Below, in pieces: positions 35,037 to 46,942 of a stretch of DNA of 64,000 nucleotides. The translations under genes were made by a program, and so were the position numbers. The first letter of the stretch is position 1. Each line of letters begins with the position of its first letter. The stretch comes from Legionella israelensis (GTDB lineage Bacteria; Pseudomonadota; Gammaproteobacteria; Legionellales; Legionellaceae): the NCBI RefSeq assembly GCF_004571175.1, contig NZ_CP038273.1, positions 2,852,001-2,916,000 of the forward strand, in the 5' to 3' direction. The notes below the pieces were generated by a model. The model had not been told where the DNA came from, ran no database searches, and saw nothing but the letters and a program-made list of their open reading frames with translations.

Positions 35037-35037
<1 letters not shown>
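34279..35037 (-). CDS. Nif3-like dinuclear metal centre protein
   Basis: 252 residues, the standard length of the short bacterial Nif3/YbgI form. Metal-binding segments are visible: DAIIVHHGYFW (His pair, about 60), [23 protein letters not shown] (about 95-115) and the C-terminal YFSCGHHATERYG (about 215). The family forms hexameric toroids; its role is not established (sometimes annotated as GTP cyclohydrolase 1 type 2 homologue or NIF3). Its ATG falls at the stop of murA, so it is the downstream gene of the murA transcript. Confidence 0.88.
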
Positions 35038-36540
<1,503 letters not shown>

Positions 36541-36578
36541 ATTTAAGGCTCACTACTAAAATATAGATCAGTTTGGTG

Positions 36579-36857
36579 TTATATCAACAGATCATGGATG
36601 CCACAAAATTCTGCCAGGCTTTGTGTTTCTTTTGAAACACCGGTTAGCATCAACTGTCTATCATGTTTTTGACAAAATTTTTTGACATCAATAAGCAAGG
36701 CAAGACCTGCGCTGTCACAATGTTTTACCCCGCTTAGATCAAGGTAGATTGCATTGTTGTGGTGAGAAAGAATATGCTGAAATAAATTCTCACGGACAGC
36801 AACGACGGTCTCAAAAGTCAAGGCAGTAGTCAGTTTGTAAGCTGGGTTATTCATCAT
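36579..36857 (-). CDS. mlaB: STAS-domain lipid transport subunit MlaB
   Basis: 92 residues with the STAS pattern: NAIYLDLSGVKHCDSAGLALLIDVKKFC, in which the Asp-Ser-Ala loop binds MlaF in the MlaFEDB ABC complex. It overlaps mlaC by 4 bases (ATGA-type). It modulates the ATPase for phospholipid transport between inner and outer membranes. Confidence 0.85.
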   Translation of the reverse strand: MMNNPAYKLTTALTFETVVAVRENLFQHILSHHNNAIYLDLSGVKHCDSAGLALLIDVKKFCQKHDRQLMLTGVSKETQSLAEFCGIHDLLI

Positions 36858-37459
36858 CCAGCCTTTTGATTATGCTGCTTCATTTCCTGAATAAGTGCCT
36901 TGATACTGGAGTATTGTAAGGCTTGGGCAAATTGGGAACGAAAACTTTGTAAGAGACTGACGCCTTCCACACTCATATCATAAATTTTCCATTGACCATT
37001 TTTAGAGACGAGGCTGTAATTTAACGGAATATTCTGGCCATTTGAACGAATAATAATGGAATTAACCCGCAGAAAACGATGATTAAGATTGCCTCTTATG
37101 GGCAAAAATTTTACAGACTCATCCGTGTACTCAGCAAGAGGGCTGGCATAAGTGCGAATGACTAATTGAGTGAACTCTTTGGCAAATTCTTTTTTTTCAG
37201 CGGTGGTTGCTTTTCTCCATGCTTGGCGGCCAAGGACCGAGCGAGACATACCTTGCACATCTACAATAGGCAACAAATGTGCACGAACAGCCTGGTATAT
37301 AATATCTGAATTGGATTTTAATCCAATTTTGTTTTTTTTGAGAGTGTTGATGATTTGGTTCGCCGCATTTTCTAACATTGGTAAAGGTGATGTTTGTGAC
37401 CATCCCAATGATGTAAACGTTAAGCATAGAAGCAGAACTATGGATTTTAATGGTTTCAT
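36854..37459 (-). CDS. mlaC: Periplasmic phospholipid shuttle MlaC
   Basis: 201 residues with a cleavable signal (SIVLLLCLTFTSLGWSQ). The core has the Tol_Tol_Ttg2 pattern: LPIVDVQGMSRSVLGRQAWRKATTAEKKEFAKEFTQLVIRTYA, and QWKIYDMSVEGVSLLQSFRSQF near the end. It carries one phospholipid between MlaFEDB and the outer-membrane MlaA complex. It is separated from mlaD by 8 bp. Confidence 0.92.
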   Translation of the reverse strand: MKPLKSIVLLLCLTFTSLGWSQTSPLPMLENAANQIINTLKKNKIGLKSNSDIIYQAVRAHLLPIVDVQGMSRSVLGRQAWRKATTAEKKEFAKEFTQLVIRTYASPLAEYTDESVKFLPIRGNLNHRFLRVNSIIIRSNGQNIPLNYSLVSKNGQWKIYDMSVEGVSLLQSFRSQFAQALQYSSIKALIQEMKQHNQKAG

Positions 37460-37467
37460 AATTTCAC

Positions 37468-37956
37468 CTATTTTTTTATATTAAATATGAGTTGACCGAT
37501 TAAATTTTCTAAAATAATCGCTTGCTGAGTTTTGGCTATGACGTCCCCATCTCTGAGATAGGGATGATCGTTGTTATTTTCCTCAAAACCCGGAACGATA
37601 CTGATATAATTGGAGCCAAGTAACCCTTCAGTCAAAATACGTGCCGAAACATCTTCGTAGGGTATTTTTTTGTCTTTTCTCAGTGACATGCTAACTTTCG
37701 CATTTAATTCTTCTGGCTGCAATTCAATGTTTGTGACTTCACCAATTTTTACACCCGCAATGGTAACAGGCGCTCGTACCCTTAATCCACCAATATCTGT
37801 AAAATCAGCCGTTACCGTATAATGATCAGTGGATATCAGATTTGAAATACCGCTGACTTTCATAGCCATAATCAATAAGGACAATAACCCGAGCAGCATA
37901 AATAGCCCCACGCTGATATCAAAATAGCGCTGCTTTTTCATTTTACCAACCTCCAA
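37468..37956 (-). CDS. mlaD: MCE-domain lipid transport subunit MlaD
   Basis: 162 residues with one N-terminal membrane helix (ISVGLFMLLGLLSLLIMAMKV) then a single MCE domain (VTADFTDIGGLRVRAPVTIAGVKIGEVTNIEL; LLGSNYISIVPG). MlaD forms a hexameric ring through which lipid passes from MlaE. It overlaps mlaE by 14 bp. Confidence 0.93.
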   Translation of the reverse strand: MEVGKMKKQRYFDISVGLFMLLGLLSLLIMAMKVSGISNLISTDHYTVTADFTDIGGLRVRAPVTIAGVKIGEVTNIELQPEELNAKVSMSLRKDKKIPYEDVSARILTEGLLGSNYISIVPGFEENNNDHPYLRDGDVIAKTQQAIILENLIGQLIFNIKK

Positions 37957-38725
37957 TCATCATAGCCGTCAACAAGAAATCAAGTCCCAAAATGGCCAGT
38001 GAGGAATAAACCACTGTTTTGGTCGTTGATTGACTTATTCCTTCAGCCGTGGGTATACACTCGAAACCTTGATATACTGCGATCCAGGTTACCACAAATG
38101 CAAACACAAGGCTTTTTATGATACCGCTTAATACATCAATACGAAAATTTACTGCAGCTTGCATATTAGACCAGAAACTTCCGGCATCAACACCAAGCCA
38201 TTGCACTCCTATAAAATAACCACCATACACTGCTATTGCGGAAAAAATTAAAGTTAAAACCGGCAATGCGATCAATCCGGCCATAAAACGGGGGTAAATC
38301 ACACGGGATAACGGATCAACACCCATCATATCCATGCTGGATAACTGTTCTGTCGCTTTCATTAAACCAATCTCGGCGGTAAGTGCAGATCCCGCTCTGC
38401 CGGCGAATAATAAGGCACTGATCACAGGCCCCAGTTCTCTGGTAATACTTAACGCCAGTAACTGTCCGAGCTGACTGTCTGCGCCGAATTTTTGCAGTGT
38501 ATTGTAACCCTGCAAACCAACAACCATTCCAATGAAAAGCGCAGATACTACAATGATGAGACATGACAGTACACCAACAAAATGCAATTGTCTGCATATC
38601 TCAGGCCATAATTTTTTAATTTTAGGTTTTCTGAGAAGCATGAGAAGAAGAAACATTCCGGAATGACCGATGTTCTGGAGAAGATTAAAACCCCATTGGC
38701 CAAAACGAGCAATTATATCAAGCAT
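37943..38725 (-). CDS. mlaE: ABC permease MlaE
   Basis: 260 residues, five membrane helices, MlaE/permease family. It contains RELGPVISALLFAGRAGSALTAEIGLMKATEQLSSMDMMGVDPL, the family's conserved coupling region, and the GGYFIGV helix. It forms the membrane core of the MlaFEDB transporter and overlaps mlaF by 8 bp. Confidence 0.95.
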   Translation of the reverse strand: MLDIIARFGQWGFNLLQNIGHSGMFLLLMLLRKPKIKKLWPEICRQLHFVGVLSCLIIVVSALFIGMVVGLQGYNTLQKFGADSQLGQLLALSITRELGPVISALLFAGRAGSALTAEIGLMKATEQLSSMDMMGVDPLSRVIYPRFMAGLIALPVLTLIFSAIAVYGGYFIGVQWLGVDAGSFWSNMQAAVNFRIDVLSGIIKSLVFAFVVTWIAVYQGFECIPTAEGISQSTTKTVVYSSLAILGLDFLLTAMMIGGW

Positions 38726-39536
38726 CCATTAACTCCTCTATATAGGGTCTTGCTGGATAGTGGAAGGGAACAACACCATCCGATTCGCCATGCATAAATT
38801 GTTTCACTTGCGGTTCTTCTGATTGTATAAGTTCTTCAGGTCTTCCCTCACCAATGATCTTTCCTCCGGCTATCAGATAAATGTAATCGGCGATACTGCA
38901 GGTTTCATTGACATCATGAGACACAATAATGGTAGTGATTCCCAGTAGCTGATTTAGCCGTTTTATTAACCGGACTAACACACCCATGGAAATCGGATCC
39001 TGGCCTGTAAAAGGTTCATCGTACATGATAAGTTCTGGATCAAGAGCAATCGCCCGAGCCAAGGCAACTCGTCTTGCCATGCCTCCTGAAAGTTCATCTG
39101 GCATGAGATGGGCCGCACCGCGCAGACCTACGGCTTCAAGTTTCATCAATACTATATCGCGCAGCATGGACTCATTGAGGTTGCTGTGTTCACGTAAGGG
39201 AAAGGCTATGTTTTCGAATACCGATAAATGGGTGAATAAGGCGCTGTTTTGAAATAAGAGTCCCATTTTTTGCCGGATAGTATAAAGTTCTCCACGTGAT
39301 AATTGATGGATGTTCTTATGATTAACCAGTATATGTCCAAAGTCAGGGTATAATTGCGCACCGATTAATCGTAGTAAAGTAGTTTTACCGCTGCCGCTGG
39401 GTCCCATAATGGCAGTAATTTTGCCTTTCGCAAACGACATATTGATATTATCAAAAATCGTCTGCGAACCTCTATTAAAGGTTAGATTGCGTATTTCAAC
39501 CCAGTTTTCTGGCATAAAATAGTTTCCATTAGACAT
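38718..39536 (-). CDS. mlaF: ABC transporter ATPase MlaF
   Basis: 272 residues. Walker A MGPSGSGKTTLLRL (about 45), Q-loop LFQNSALFTHL, signature LSGGMARRVALARAIA, Walker B ELIMYDEPFTG and H-loop IIVSHDVNET are all present. The C-terminal ~25 residues are the extension that binds MlaB. It is the first gene of the leftward mlaFEDCB-ibaG-murA operon; a 185-bp divergent promoter region separates it from kdsD. Confidence 0.95.
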   Translation of the reverse strand: MSNGNYFMPENWVEIRNLTFNRGSQTIFDNINMSFAKGKITAIMGPSGSGKTTLLRLIGAQLYPDFGHILVNHKNIHQLSRGELYTIRQKMGLLFQNSALFTHLSVFENIAFPLREHSNLNESMLRDIVLMKLEAVGLRGAAHLMPDELSGGMARRVALARAIALDPELIMYDEPFTGQDPISMGVLVRLIKRLNQLLGITTIIVSHDVNETCSIADYIYLIAGGKIIGEGRPEELIQSEEPQVKQFMHGESDGVVPFHYPARPYIEELMDA

Positions 39537-39721
39537 TTAGACATTAGAATTTGAAGTATATACCGGTTCTAAAAAAATTGTGAAATTTGAAGTGCAAAAA
39601 TGATCCGCAGCAAAGAAAATTCAATGAATGAGGGAATGATAAATAATGAAAAGGAATTATTCAATTAGCGACATTCATGTTAGTATTATGATAAACTTGT
39701 GTATTTTGCGAATAGTCATTA

Positions 39722-40690
39722 ATGCCTATGAATTTCTGCACTCTTGGACTTGCGGTTATTGAAACGGAAGCACAAGCTGTTTTCGAATTAACTCAACGTA
39801 TCGATGCTCGTTTCGAGGCAGCCTGTAAGTTATTACTGACTTGTAAAGGGCGTATCGTGGTTACCGGTATGGGGAAGTCCGGCCATATAGCCAATAAAAT
39901 TGCCGCCACACTATCCAGCACAGGAAGCCCTGCTTTTTTTATGCATCCTGGTGAAGCCAGCCACGGAGATTTGGGCATGATTACCCGACAGGATGTGGTT
40001 CTTGCACTCTCTAATTCGGGAAATACACAAGAGTTAATTACGCTTCTCCCCATTTTAAAACGTCTGGAAGTTCCCTTGATTTCATTGACAGGAAATAAGG
40101 ATTCTATATTAGCGAAATCTTCCGATGTGCACCTGGACGTTAGTATAAAACAGGAAGCCTGTCCTTTAGGTTTAGCCCCAACGACCAGTACAACGGTTGC
40201 CCTTGTAATGGGTGATGCCCTCGCTATTTCGCTGTTACAGGCACGCGGATTCAGTGCTGAGGATTTTGCTTTATCCCACCCTGGCGGGGCACTGGGCAAG
40301 CGTTTGTTACTGCGCATTGATGAACTGTATCATACCGGCGATGAATTACCCATTGTCAGAGAAGATTCTACAATCAGCGATGCCCTTATTGAAGTAACAG
40401 CCAAAAAACTGGGCATGACCTGTGTCGTTGACAAACATGGCTTTTTAGTAGGGGTGTATACAGATGGAGATGTGCGGCGCACATTAACACAGCAAATCAA
40501 TATTAACACCACTCTATTAAAAGAGGTCATAAAGCCAAGTTGCTATACGATTGAAAAAGGTGCTCTGGCTGCTGAAGCCGTTTCCCTTATGCAGAAACAC
40601 AATATTACCTCATTAGTGATCGTGGATATGGAAAATCGTCCTTATGGTGTATTGCATTTACATGATTTATTACGGGCTGGGGTTTTTTAG
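39722..40690 (+). CDS. kdsD: D-arabinose 5-phosphate isomerase
   Basis: 322 residues. An N-terminal SIS domain (GRIVVTGMGKSGHIANKIAATLSSTGSPAFFMHPGEASHGDLGM) is followed by two CBS domains (from about 205). The family converts ribulose 5-phosphate to arabinose 5-phosphate for Kdo. It opens the rightward Kdo/LPS-transport operon, as in E. coli yrbH. Confidence 0.93.
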   Translation: MPMNFCTLGLAVIETEAQAVFELTQRIDARFEAACKLLLTCKGRIVVTGMGKSGHIANKIAATLSSTGSPAFFMHPGEASHGDLGMITRQDVVLALSNSGNTQELITLLPILKRLEVPLISLTGNKDSILAKSSDVHLDVSIKQEACPLGLAPTTSTTVALVMGDALAISLLQARGFSAEDFALSHPGGALGKRLLLRIDELYHTGDELPIVREDSTISDALIEVTAKKLGMTCVVDKHGFLVGVYTDGDVRRTLTQQININTTLLKEVIKPSCYTIEKGALAAEAVSLMQKHNITSLVIVDMENRPYGVLHLHDLLRAGVF

Positions 40691-40702
40691 ATTGGAACTG
40701 AT

Positions 40703-41230
40703 ATGAATGAGTTAATAGAAAAAGCAAGACAAATCAAATGCCTGATATCTGATGTAGACGGCGTGTTAACGGATGGTCTTTTGTTTATTGATAATTTTGG
40801 TAATGAACTGAAGGCCTTCCAAGTTCAGGACGGTATGGGGTTGAAGTTGTTGATGGCTGCCGGAATAGAAGTGGCTGTTATTACTACTTCTCGCAATACC
40901 GTTATCGATCATCGGATGAAGCAGTTGGGAATTAAACTATATTATACCGGTCAGGTTGATAAACGAGAAGCTTATCAAAAAATCAAAGAAACGCTTCATT
41001 TGGCCGATCAGCAGTTTGCTTATATTGGTGATGATTTACCTGATCTTCCGATTATTCAACAAGTCGGGCTGGGTGTGGCAGTTGCAAATGCCGTCAGACA
41101 ACTTAAGGAATTTGCGGATTGGCAGACGGAACAATGCGGGGGAAAAGGTGCGGTACGAGAGGTTTGTGATTTAATTTTAAATGCACAAGGTAAAATGGAT
41201 TCCGCCCTTAATGAGTACTTGAAACAATGA
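40703..41230 (+). CDS. kdsC: KDO 8-phosphate phosphatase
   Basis: 175 residues, HAD superfamily without a cap. Motif I is LISDVDGVLTDG, motif II VITTSR, and motif III/IV FAYIGDDLPDLPI. It removes phosphate from Kdo-8-P. It overlaps lptC by 4 bases. Confidence 0.94.
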   Translation: MNELIEKARQIKCLISDVDGVLTDGLLFIDNFGNELKAFQVQDGMGLKLLMAAGIEVAVITTSRNTVIDHRMKQLGIKLYYTGQVDKREAYQKIKETLHLADQQFAYIGDDLPDLPIIQQVGLGVAVANAVRQLKEFADWQTEQCGGKGAVREVCDLILNAQGKMDSALNEYLKQ

Positions 41231-41799
41231 ATGCAGCAAAGCAGGCCACATGGTTATTTCTGTTACTCGCTTTATTGGCTTATTCAGGCTGGTATTTTGC
41301 TCGTACAAATATTACTCATAAACTGGATGATCATGCATTGGCTACAATACCTGATGCGGTTATTCATCAATTAACTGTACGGCAGTTTGGTGAAAATGGC
41401 CAATTGGTTAATCAGCTGCAAACACCGTTACTAAGCCATATTCCCCAAAATGACACTCATTTTCTGGAAAAGCCTGACATTGTGATTACTCAAATCAATC
41501 AACCGGCCTGGTACATTCAATCTGAAAAAGCGGTTGCCTTAAATCGTGGTAAACAAATTACTTTCAGCAATAACGTGATTATTCATCAAAATAGGGACAA
41601 GCATGCGCAGGAAAGCACCTTAAGAACAGAAGAGATAACTTATTTTCCAGAAAGTAAAAAAGCCACGACTTCTTTATTGGTAACGTTTGAACAGCCAGGT
41701 ACTCTGATTCAATCCATTGGAATGAATGCTTATTTAGCTGAAAAAAGAGTAGAATTATTACATCAGGCTCGAGGACAATATGCTCCGGCACGTGGTTAA
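41227..41799 (+). CDS. lptC: LPS transport protein LptC
   Basis: 190 residues with an N-terminal membrane anchor (TWLFLLLALLAYSGWYFA) then a periplasmic beta-jellyroll typical of LptC (HQLTVRQFGENGQLVNQLQTPLLSHIPQNDTHFLEKPDI). It receives LPS from LptBFG. It overlaps lptA by 20 bp. Confidence 0.9.
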   Translation: MNAAKQATWLFLLLALLAYSGWYFARTNITHKLDDHALATIPDAVIHQLTVRQFGENGQLVNQLQTPLLSHIPQNDTHFLEKPDIVITQINQPAWYIQSEKAVALNRGKQITFSNNVIIHQNRDKHAQESTLRTEEITYFPESKKATTSLLVTFEQPGTLIQSIGMNAYLAEKRVELLHQARGQYAPARG

Positions 41800-42292
41800 A
41801 ATGATGATTCTGCTCAGTATAAGCCATGCACTTTATGGGCTGCCCTCTGATCGTGAAAAAGTCATGAACGTTGTAGCTGACTCAGCTAATCTTAACCAGC
41901 AGGAACATAAGGGAGAATTTAATGGACATGTGCAATTTGTACAGGGAACTACGCATTTACATGCAGCACAGGCCATTACCCAGGGAAATGAAAAAAACCA
42001 GTTAATAGTTGCTATTGCAAAAGGGGATGAAAAAAACCAGGCACATTATTGGACCCTCACGGATCCTGCCAAGCCACAGCTGCATGCCTATGCCGACACC
42101 ATTTATTATTATCCTTTAAAGCATCTGATTACCTTGACAGGCCATGCTCGCATTGTACAGGGGAAAAATTCTTTTTCAGCAGCAACCATAAGTTACGATA
42201 CTTTAAAGCAGCGCGTTGTCTCAGAAAGCGACGGGCAGACAAGGACAACCATTGTTATTTATCCAGACAAGAAAATGAAAGCCGCACTATGA
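41780..42292 (+). CDS. lptA: LPS transport periplasmic protein LptA
   Basis: 170 residues with a short signal sequence ([16 protein letters not shown]). It has the OstA-like core: [35 protein letters not shown] and [22 protein letters not shown]. It forms the periplasmic bridge filament. It overlaps lptC and, by 4 bases, lptB. Between the first strands an imperfect duplication ([18 protein letters not shown]) is seen. Confidence 0.9.
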   Translation: MLRHVVKMMILLSISHALYGLPSDREKVMNVVADSANLNQQEHKGEFNGHVQFVQGTTHLHAAQAITQGNEKNQLIVAIAKGDEKNQAHYWTLTDPAKPQLHAYADTIYYYPLKHLITLTGHARIVQGKNSFSAATISYDTLKQRVVSESDGQTRTTIVIYPDKKMKAAL

Positions 42293-43014
42293 TAGCGTTA
42301 GAAGCAAGACATCTTAAAAAATCATTCAAAAAACGTGCCGTAGTTAATGATATCAGCCTCAGGGTACGGCAGGGGGACTGTATTGGTTTACTAGGGCCTA
42401 ACGGAGCAGGCAAAACCACCTGCTTTTACATGATCGTTGGTTTGCAGTCCTGTGACGAAGGACAAATTCTCATAGGAGAACAGGATATCACTCAACAGCC
42501 CATGGATGTAAGAGCCCGGATGGGTATAGGATATTTACCTCAGGAAGCCTCCGTTTTTCGTAAATTGACGGTAAAGGAGAATATTCTTGCCATTCTACAA
42601 TTGAGAAAAAAACTGACCCCCCAACAGAGAACTGAGAAGCTCGAACAACTATTGCATGAATTTAACATCAGCCATATTGTTGATAGCCTGGGTATGTCTT
42701 TATCAGGTGGTGAAAGGCGGCGAGTGGAAATTGCCAGGGCATTGGCCATTGAACCGGCATTTATTCTTCTCGACGAACCTTTTGCCGGTGTTGATCCTAT
42801 TTCTGTGATTGATATCAAGAAAATTATTTCTCATTTATGTAATAAAGGTATTGGAATTTTGATTACGGATCATAATGTCAGGGAAACACTGGATATTTGT
42901 CAGCGAGCCTATATTGTCAGTCAGGGTAAAATCCTTTGCGAAGGTTCACCGAAAGATATTCTGGCAAATCAGCAGGTAAGAAACATTTATCTTGGTGAAA
43001 ATTTTAGTTTATAA
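42289..43014 (+). CDS. lptB: LPS export ABC ATPase LptB
   Basis: 241 residues starting at the ATG at 42289 that overlaps the lptA stop. Walker [18 protein letters not shown], the LptB-typical [19 protein letters not shown], signature [16 protein letters not shown], Walker [15 protein letters not shown]-loop [10 protein letters not shown]. It powers LPS extraction with LptFG. rpoN, which often follows in other genomes, is not here; prmB follows instead. Confidence 0.96.
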   Translation: MIALEARHLKKSFKKRAVVNDISLRVRQGDCIGLLGPNGAGKTTCFYMIVGLQSCDEGQILIGEQDITQQPMDVRARMGIGYLPQEASVFRKLTVKENILAILQLRKKLTPQQRTEKLEQLLHEFNISHIVDSLGMSLSGGERRRVEIARALAIEPAFILLDEPFAGVDPISVIDIKKIISHLCNKGIGILITDHNVRETLDICQRAYIVSQGKILCEGSPKDILANQQVRNIYLGENFSL

Positions 43015-43044
43015 GATTTCAAATATAGACAATAAGAGAAGCGA

Positions 43045-43962
43045 ATGACTGATTTTATAGAAAAGGATTGCCTGGAACTCAAAACCATTAATGATTTCTT
43101 GCGTTTTGGATATTCCTGGGCGAACCAGAAAGAATTATTTTATGGTCATGGTACAGATAATGCCTGGGATGATATACGGCAATTGATTCTTGGTAGTTTA
43201 TGCCTGCCATATGATATTGATCCATCTTTGTTAAATACCAGTTTAGTGACGAAAGAAAAAAAACAGTTATATACGCAAATGGAAAAGCGCATTAATCAAC
43301 GCATTCCGGTTCCTTATTTAATTCGTCAGGCTTATTTTTGTGAATTACCTTTTTATGTAGACGAGCGGGTATTGATTCCGCGTTCTCCAATTGCTGAATT
43401 AATCACACATCAATTTTCTCCCTGGATTGCTGCAGAAAATGTTCATCGCATTTTGGACATGTGCACAGGAAGCGGTTGTATTGCTGTTGCCTGCTGCTAT
43501 GCTTTTCCAAAAGCCACTGTTGATGCAGTAGATATTTCATCTGATGCTTTGGATGTGGCGCAGCTTAATATGGAATATCATGCTCTCGAAGAGCAGCTAA
43601 GCCTGATAAAATCAAATTGTTTTGAGAATGTGCCAGAAGTAAAATATGACATCATTGTCAGTAATCCTCCATATGTCGGACGTGCTGAAATGGCATCTTT
43701 GCCGAAAGAATATACTTATGAGCCGACCATGGCATTACAAGCAGAAAACAATGGATTGGCTATTGTAGAAAACCTTTTACAAAATGCCAGCCGTTACCTG
43801 AGTGAAAAAGGGATATTGGTTATAGAAGTTGGAAATAGCGATGAGCTTGTACAACGGACTTTTCCAAATATACCCTTTACCTGGCTTGAATTTGAACATG
43901 GCGGGCATGGTGTCTTTGTACTAAGCTCTCAACAGTTAACTGATTATTTTACGAGTCGTTAA
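43045..43962 (+). CDS. prmB: Ribosomal protein L3 glutamine methyltransferase
   Basis: 305 residues. SAM-binding [20 protein letters not shown] and catalytic [27 protein letters not shown], the N-P-P-Y motif of glutamine N5-methyltransferases. EPTMAL plus the long N-terminus ([27 protein letters not shown]) favours PrmB over the release-factor enzyme PrmC. Its stop overlaps the aroC start by one base. Confidence 0.88.
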   Translation: MTDFIEKDCLELKTINDFLRFGYSWANQKELFYGHGTDNAWDDIRQLILGSLCLPYDIDPSLLNTSLVTKEKKQLYTQMEKRINQRIPVPYLIRQAYFCELPFYVDERVLIPRSPIAELITHQFSPWIAAENVHRILDMCTGSGCIAVACCYAFPKATVDAVDISSDALDVAQLNMEYHALEEQLSLIKSNCFENVPEVKYDIIVSNPPYVGRAEMASLPKEYTYEPTMALQAENNGLAIVENLLQNASRYLSEKGILVIEVGNSDELVQRTFPNIPFTWLEFEHGGHGVFVLSSQQLTDYFTSR

Positions 43963-45023
43963 TGGCGGGAAATACCTTTGGTAAATTATTTACAGTGACC
44001 TCTTTTGGAGAAAGTCATGGGCCAGCTATAGGTTGCATAGTTGATGGCTGTCCTCCTGGTTTGCGTCTAGATGCAGAAGATATACAGCCATTTCTTGATA
44101 AACGGAAACCTGGCCAGTCAAAATACACCACACAAAGAAGGGAAGATGATAAAGTAGAAATCCTTTCAGGGGTTTTTGAAGGAAAAACGACGGGGACTCC
44201 CATTGCTTTGTTAATACACAACAGTGATCAGCGTTCCAGAGATTATGAGAATATTAAAGACTTATTCAGACCAGGCCATGCGGATTTCACTTATCACCAC
44301 AAGTACGGAGTTCGTGATTACAGGGGTGGGGGACGGTCTTCCGCTCGTGAAACGGCGGCTCGCGTGGCTGCCGGTGCCATCGCCCAATTGTATCTTAAAC
44401 AGATCTTGCAGATTGATATTTTTGCTTATTTGCAGCAAATCGGTGATTTACTATTGAATTTTGAAAATGAAGAAGAGATAAACAAGAACGCTTTTTTTTG
44501 TCCTAACAGCTATCAACCTGCAGAATGCGCTCAATATATTGATCAATTGCGGCGAAAAGGTGACTCGGTAGGCGCTCGTCTGAAAGTCATTGCCAAAAAT
44601 GTTCCGGTTGGATTGGGTGATCCGGTTTTTGACAAACTGGATGCCTTACTGGCCTATGCCATGATGTCCATTAATGCTGTCAAAGGTGTAGAAATTGGCG
44701 CTGGTTTTGATTCAGTCAGCCAATTGGGTAGTAAGCACCGAGATGAAATGACAAGTGAAAAAGGATTTTTATCAAATCATGCCGGTGGTATTTTAGGAGG
44801 CATATCTACAGGCCAAGATATTGAAGTCAGTATTGCCTTAAAACCAACTTCAAGCATTACCATACCTGGACAAACCGTCAATATTAAAGGTGAGAATGAA
44901 ACGATTATCACTAAGGGGCGGCATGACCCTTGTGTGGGAATCAGGGCTGTTCCCATTGCTGAAGCGATGATGGCACTTGTGCTTATGGACCTTTATTTGC
45001 GCCATAAGGCACAAAATTTATAG
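43962..45023 (+). CDS. aroC: Chorismate synthase
   Basis: 353 residues, full length. Signatures [18 protein letters not shown] (16-33), [38 protein letters not shown] (about 100-137) and [17 protein letters not shown]. It makes chorismate from EPSP using FMNH2. It is followed by a palindromic repeat copy rather than a clear terminator. Confidence 0.97.
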   Translation: MAGNTFGKLFTVTSFGESHGPAIGCIVDGCPPGLRLDAEDIQPFLDKRKPGQSKYTTQRREDDKVEILSGVFEGKTTGTPIALLIHNSDQRSRDYENIKDLFRPGHADFTYHHKYGVRDYRGGGRSSARETAARVAAGAIAQLYLKQILQIDIFAYLQQIGDLLLNFENEEEINKNAFFCPNSYQPAECAQYIDQLRRKGDSVGARLKVIAKNVPVGLGDPVFDKLDALLAYAMMSINAVKGVEIGAGFDSVSQLGSKHRDEMTSEKGFLSNHAGGILGGISTGQDIEVSIALKPTSSITIPGQTVNIKGENETIITKGRHDPCVGIRAVPIAEAMMALVLMDLYLRHKAQNL

Positions 45024-45110
45024 ATGTTTTGCTGACCTGTTGTTTAATGTATTAAAGATAATTACTATAGAGCACGGTAATCGTTGAAAATATTGGTTGT
45101 TTTATTCCCC

Positions 45111-45196
45111 CATATTATGTAGCACAGTATTTTTTAGAAGACTTGGACGCATTTTGGAATTTCAAATCCGTCCAAGGACAAAGCTGCGTAATATGA
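45111..45196. repeat. Dispersed palindromic repeat between aroC and asd
   Basis: The inverted orientation of the family: CATATTATGTAGCACAGTA, TTTTTTAGAAGA and TTGGACGCATTTTGGAATTTC are on the left, and the short right arm ends AAGCTGCGTAATATGAG. It lies in the asd leader, where it could form a hairpin. Confidence 0.7.
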
Positions 45197-45237
45197 GTTA
45201 TTTATTGGAACTCTGGAAATCAGAATTGAGGCTAAGA

Positions 45238-46260
45238 ATGAACAGACGTTTGAATGTTGCTATTGCGGGTGTCACCGGTGCCGTTGGCCAGACTTTGCTG
45301 ACAGTACTGCAGGAACGACAGTTTCCTGTTGAAACGTTATATCCTTTAGCCAGTGCACGCTCAGTAGAAAAAACAGTCATGTTCTATGGTCAGGAGCTGG
45401 ATGTATTGGATCTGGCCGATTTTGATTTTAGCGGAGTAGATATTGCTTTATTTTCTGCCGGTGGTTCAGTTTCAAAAGAGTACGCGCCGAAAGCTGCAGC
45501 TGCAGGATGTGTAGTAATCGATAATACCTCCTGTTTTCGCTACGATGATGATGTTCCTTTAGTCGTGCCGGAAGTGAATGCTCATAAAATTGCAGAATTT
45601 ACCCATCGCAATATCATTGCAAACCCCAATTGCTCAACGATTCAAATGTTGGTTGCCTTAAAGCCCTTGCATGATGCCGCAGGAATTCATCGTATCAATG
45701 TAGCTACTTATCAGGCTGTTTCAGGGACAGGTAATAAAGCCATCAGTGAACTGATTCACCAGCTTGGGGAACTTTTAAATGGCAGACCCATTAAGGCGGA
45801 AGTTTATCCTGAGCAAATTGCTTTTAATGTCTTACCTCATATCGATCAATTTGAAGAGAACGGTTACACTCGCGAAGAGATGAAAATGGTATGGGAAACC
45901 CATAAGATCATGGAAGATGATACCATTTTAGTGAACCCTACAGCGGTACGGGTACCTGTGCTTTATGGTCATTCTGAGGCGATACATCTTGAACTGAGAT
46001 CACCTTTGACTGTTGCCAAAGCGCGTAAAATTTTACAGGGTGCCCCCGGTGTGAAGCTGGTTGATAATCCTGCAAAAAACGGTTATCCAACACCCATAAA
46101 AAATGCTGCGGGCCATGATGAGGTATACGTAGGGCGCATTCGTCAGGATATTTCTCATCCCTGTGGACTTGATTTATGGGTCGTTGCAGATAATATTCGC
46201 AAAGGTGCGGCTACAAATGCTGTACAGATTGCCGAAATTTTATATCAGGACTATTTATAA
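45238..46260 (+). CDS. asd: Aspartate-semialdehyde dehydrogenase
   Basis: 340 residues from the ATG at 45238 (MNRRLNVAIAGVTGAVGQTLL); an earlier in-frame start would add 47 residues from repeat DNA and is unlikely. NADP-binding GVTGAVG, the catalytic Cys in IANPNCSTIQMLVAL and the active-site region GRIRQD are present. It makes aspartate semialdehyde for lysine, DAP, threonine and methionine. Confidence 0.95.
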   Translation: MNRRLNVAIAGVTGAVGQTLLTVLQERQFPVETLYPLASARSVEKTVMFYGQELDVLDLADFDFSGVDIALFSAGGSVSKEYAPKAAAAGCVVIDNTSCFRYDDDVPLVVPEVNAHKIAEFTHRNIIANPNCSTIQMLVALKPLHDAAGIHRINVATYQAVSGTGNKAISELIHQLGELLNGRPIKAEVYPEQIAFNVLPHIDQFEENGYTREEMKMVWETHKIMEDDTILVNPTAVRVPVLYGHSEAIHLELRSPLTVAKARKILQGAPGVKLVDNPAKNGYPTPIKNAAGHDEVYVGRIRQDISHPCGLDLWVVADNIRKGAATNAVQIAEILYQDYL

Positions 46261-46438
46261 TTTGTCATCGCTTAAATAATTACTCATTGCCGATGAAGTT
46301 GGCATCTATCTTTCTTCTGAATCAAAGACAAGACGAATTTTTTCGGCATGATTTTTTCTTCAGCTATCATCTTGCCAGCTAAGTCCGTTGTTCTTAATAT
46401 TTTGGAATACTGCCATTATATAAATTATACTTTTAGAT

Positions 46439-46942
46439 ATGAAGAAGAGAAGAAAGCGTTCCGGTAACGATATAATTAATCCCGGCTCTGATATCCTTGA
46501 CAGTGACATCGATACTACTGACAGTGGCACTGAAACCACTGATGATAGTGAGGGTGGTACTGGTATTCCTGACCGCCTGCCCCCAGGCCATGGCGATGCA
46601 TCTTATTTGGTGGATGAAACCAAATCAATGGAACGTCAAAGACGTTTGATGGAGCAGGAAGGTCATCGCAAAAGAGCTCGCGTTAATGCTCGTGAACATG
46701 GTAATGAGGAGCAGAGTCAGCAAGATCTGGATGCTGATGTGGAAAATAGTCCGTTACAACATCCTTATTTAGATAAGCAGACTTATGATGGTTATGATCC
46801 TTCTGTGAATCCCGAGCCGCCTCTTAATACCGAAGCTCGTCGTGAATTTGATAATCAAAGAAGAGAACAGGAAATGGAAAAACAATTGCGTCTGGGCAAT
46901 ATGCCTAAATTCACGACTGCGCCCAAGCCTAGAGGTCCATAA
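46439..46942 (+). CDS. Low-complexity acidic protein in operon with AnkH
   Basis: 167 residues, no signal, dominated by Asp, Glu, Arg, Gln, Pro. It begins with a basic patch (KKRRKRSG, like a nuclear localisation signal), then a DSDIDTTDSGTETTDD acidic stretch. It is largely disordered and ends PKFTTAPKPRGP. Its stop overlaps the ATG of the ankyrin gene by one base, so the two are coupled. No family recognised; possibly a partner or second effector of the pair. Confidence 0.6.
   Translation: MKKRRKRSGNDIINPGSDILDSDIDTTDSGTETTDDSEGGTGIPDRLPPGHGDASYLVDETKSMERQRRLMEQEGHRKRARVNAREHGNEEQSQQDLDADVENSPLQHPYLDKQTYDGYDPSVNPEPPLNTEARREFDNQRREQEMEKQLRLGNMPKFTTAPKPRGP

Noticed and set aside
46393..46412. 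CTTAATATT half-site upstream of the AnkH operon
   Set aside because: Only the first half matches a PmrA box; the second (GGAATACTG) does not, so it was not called.
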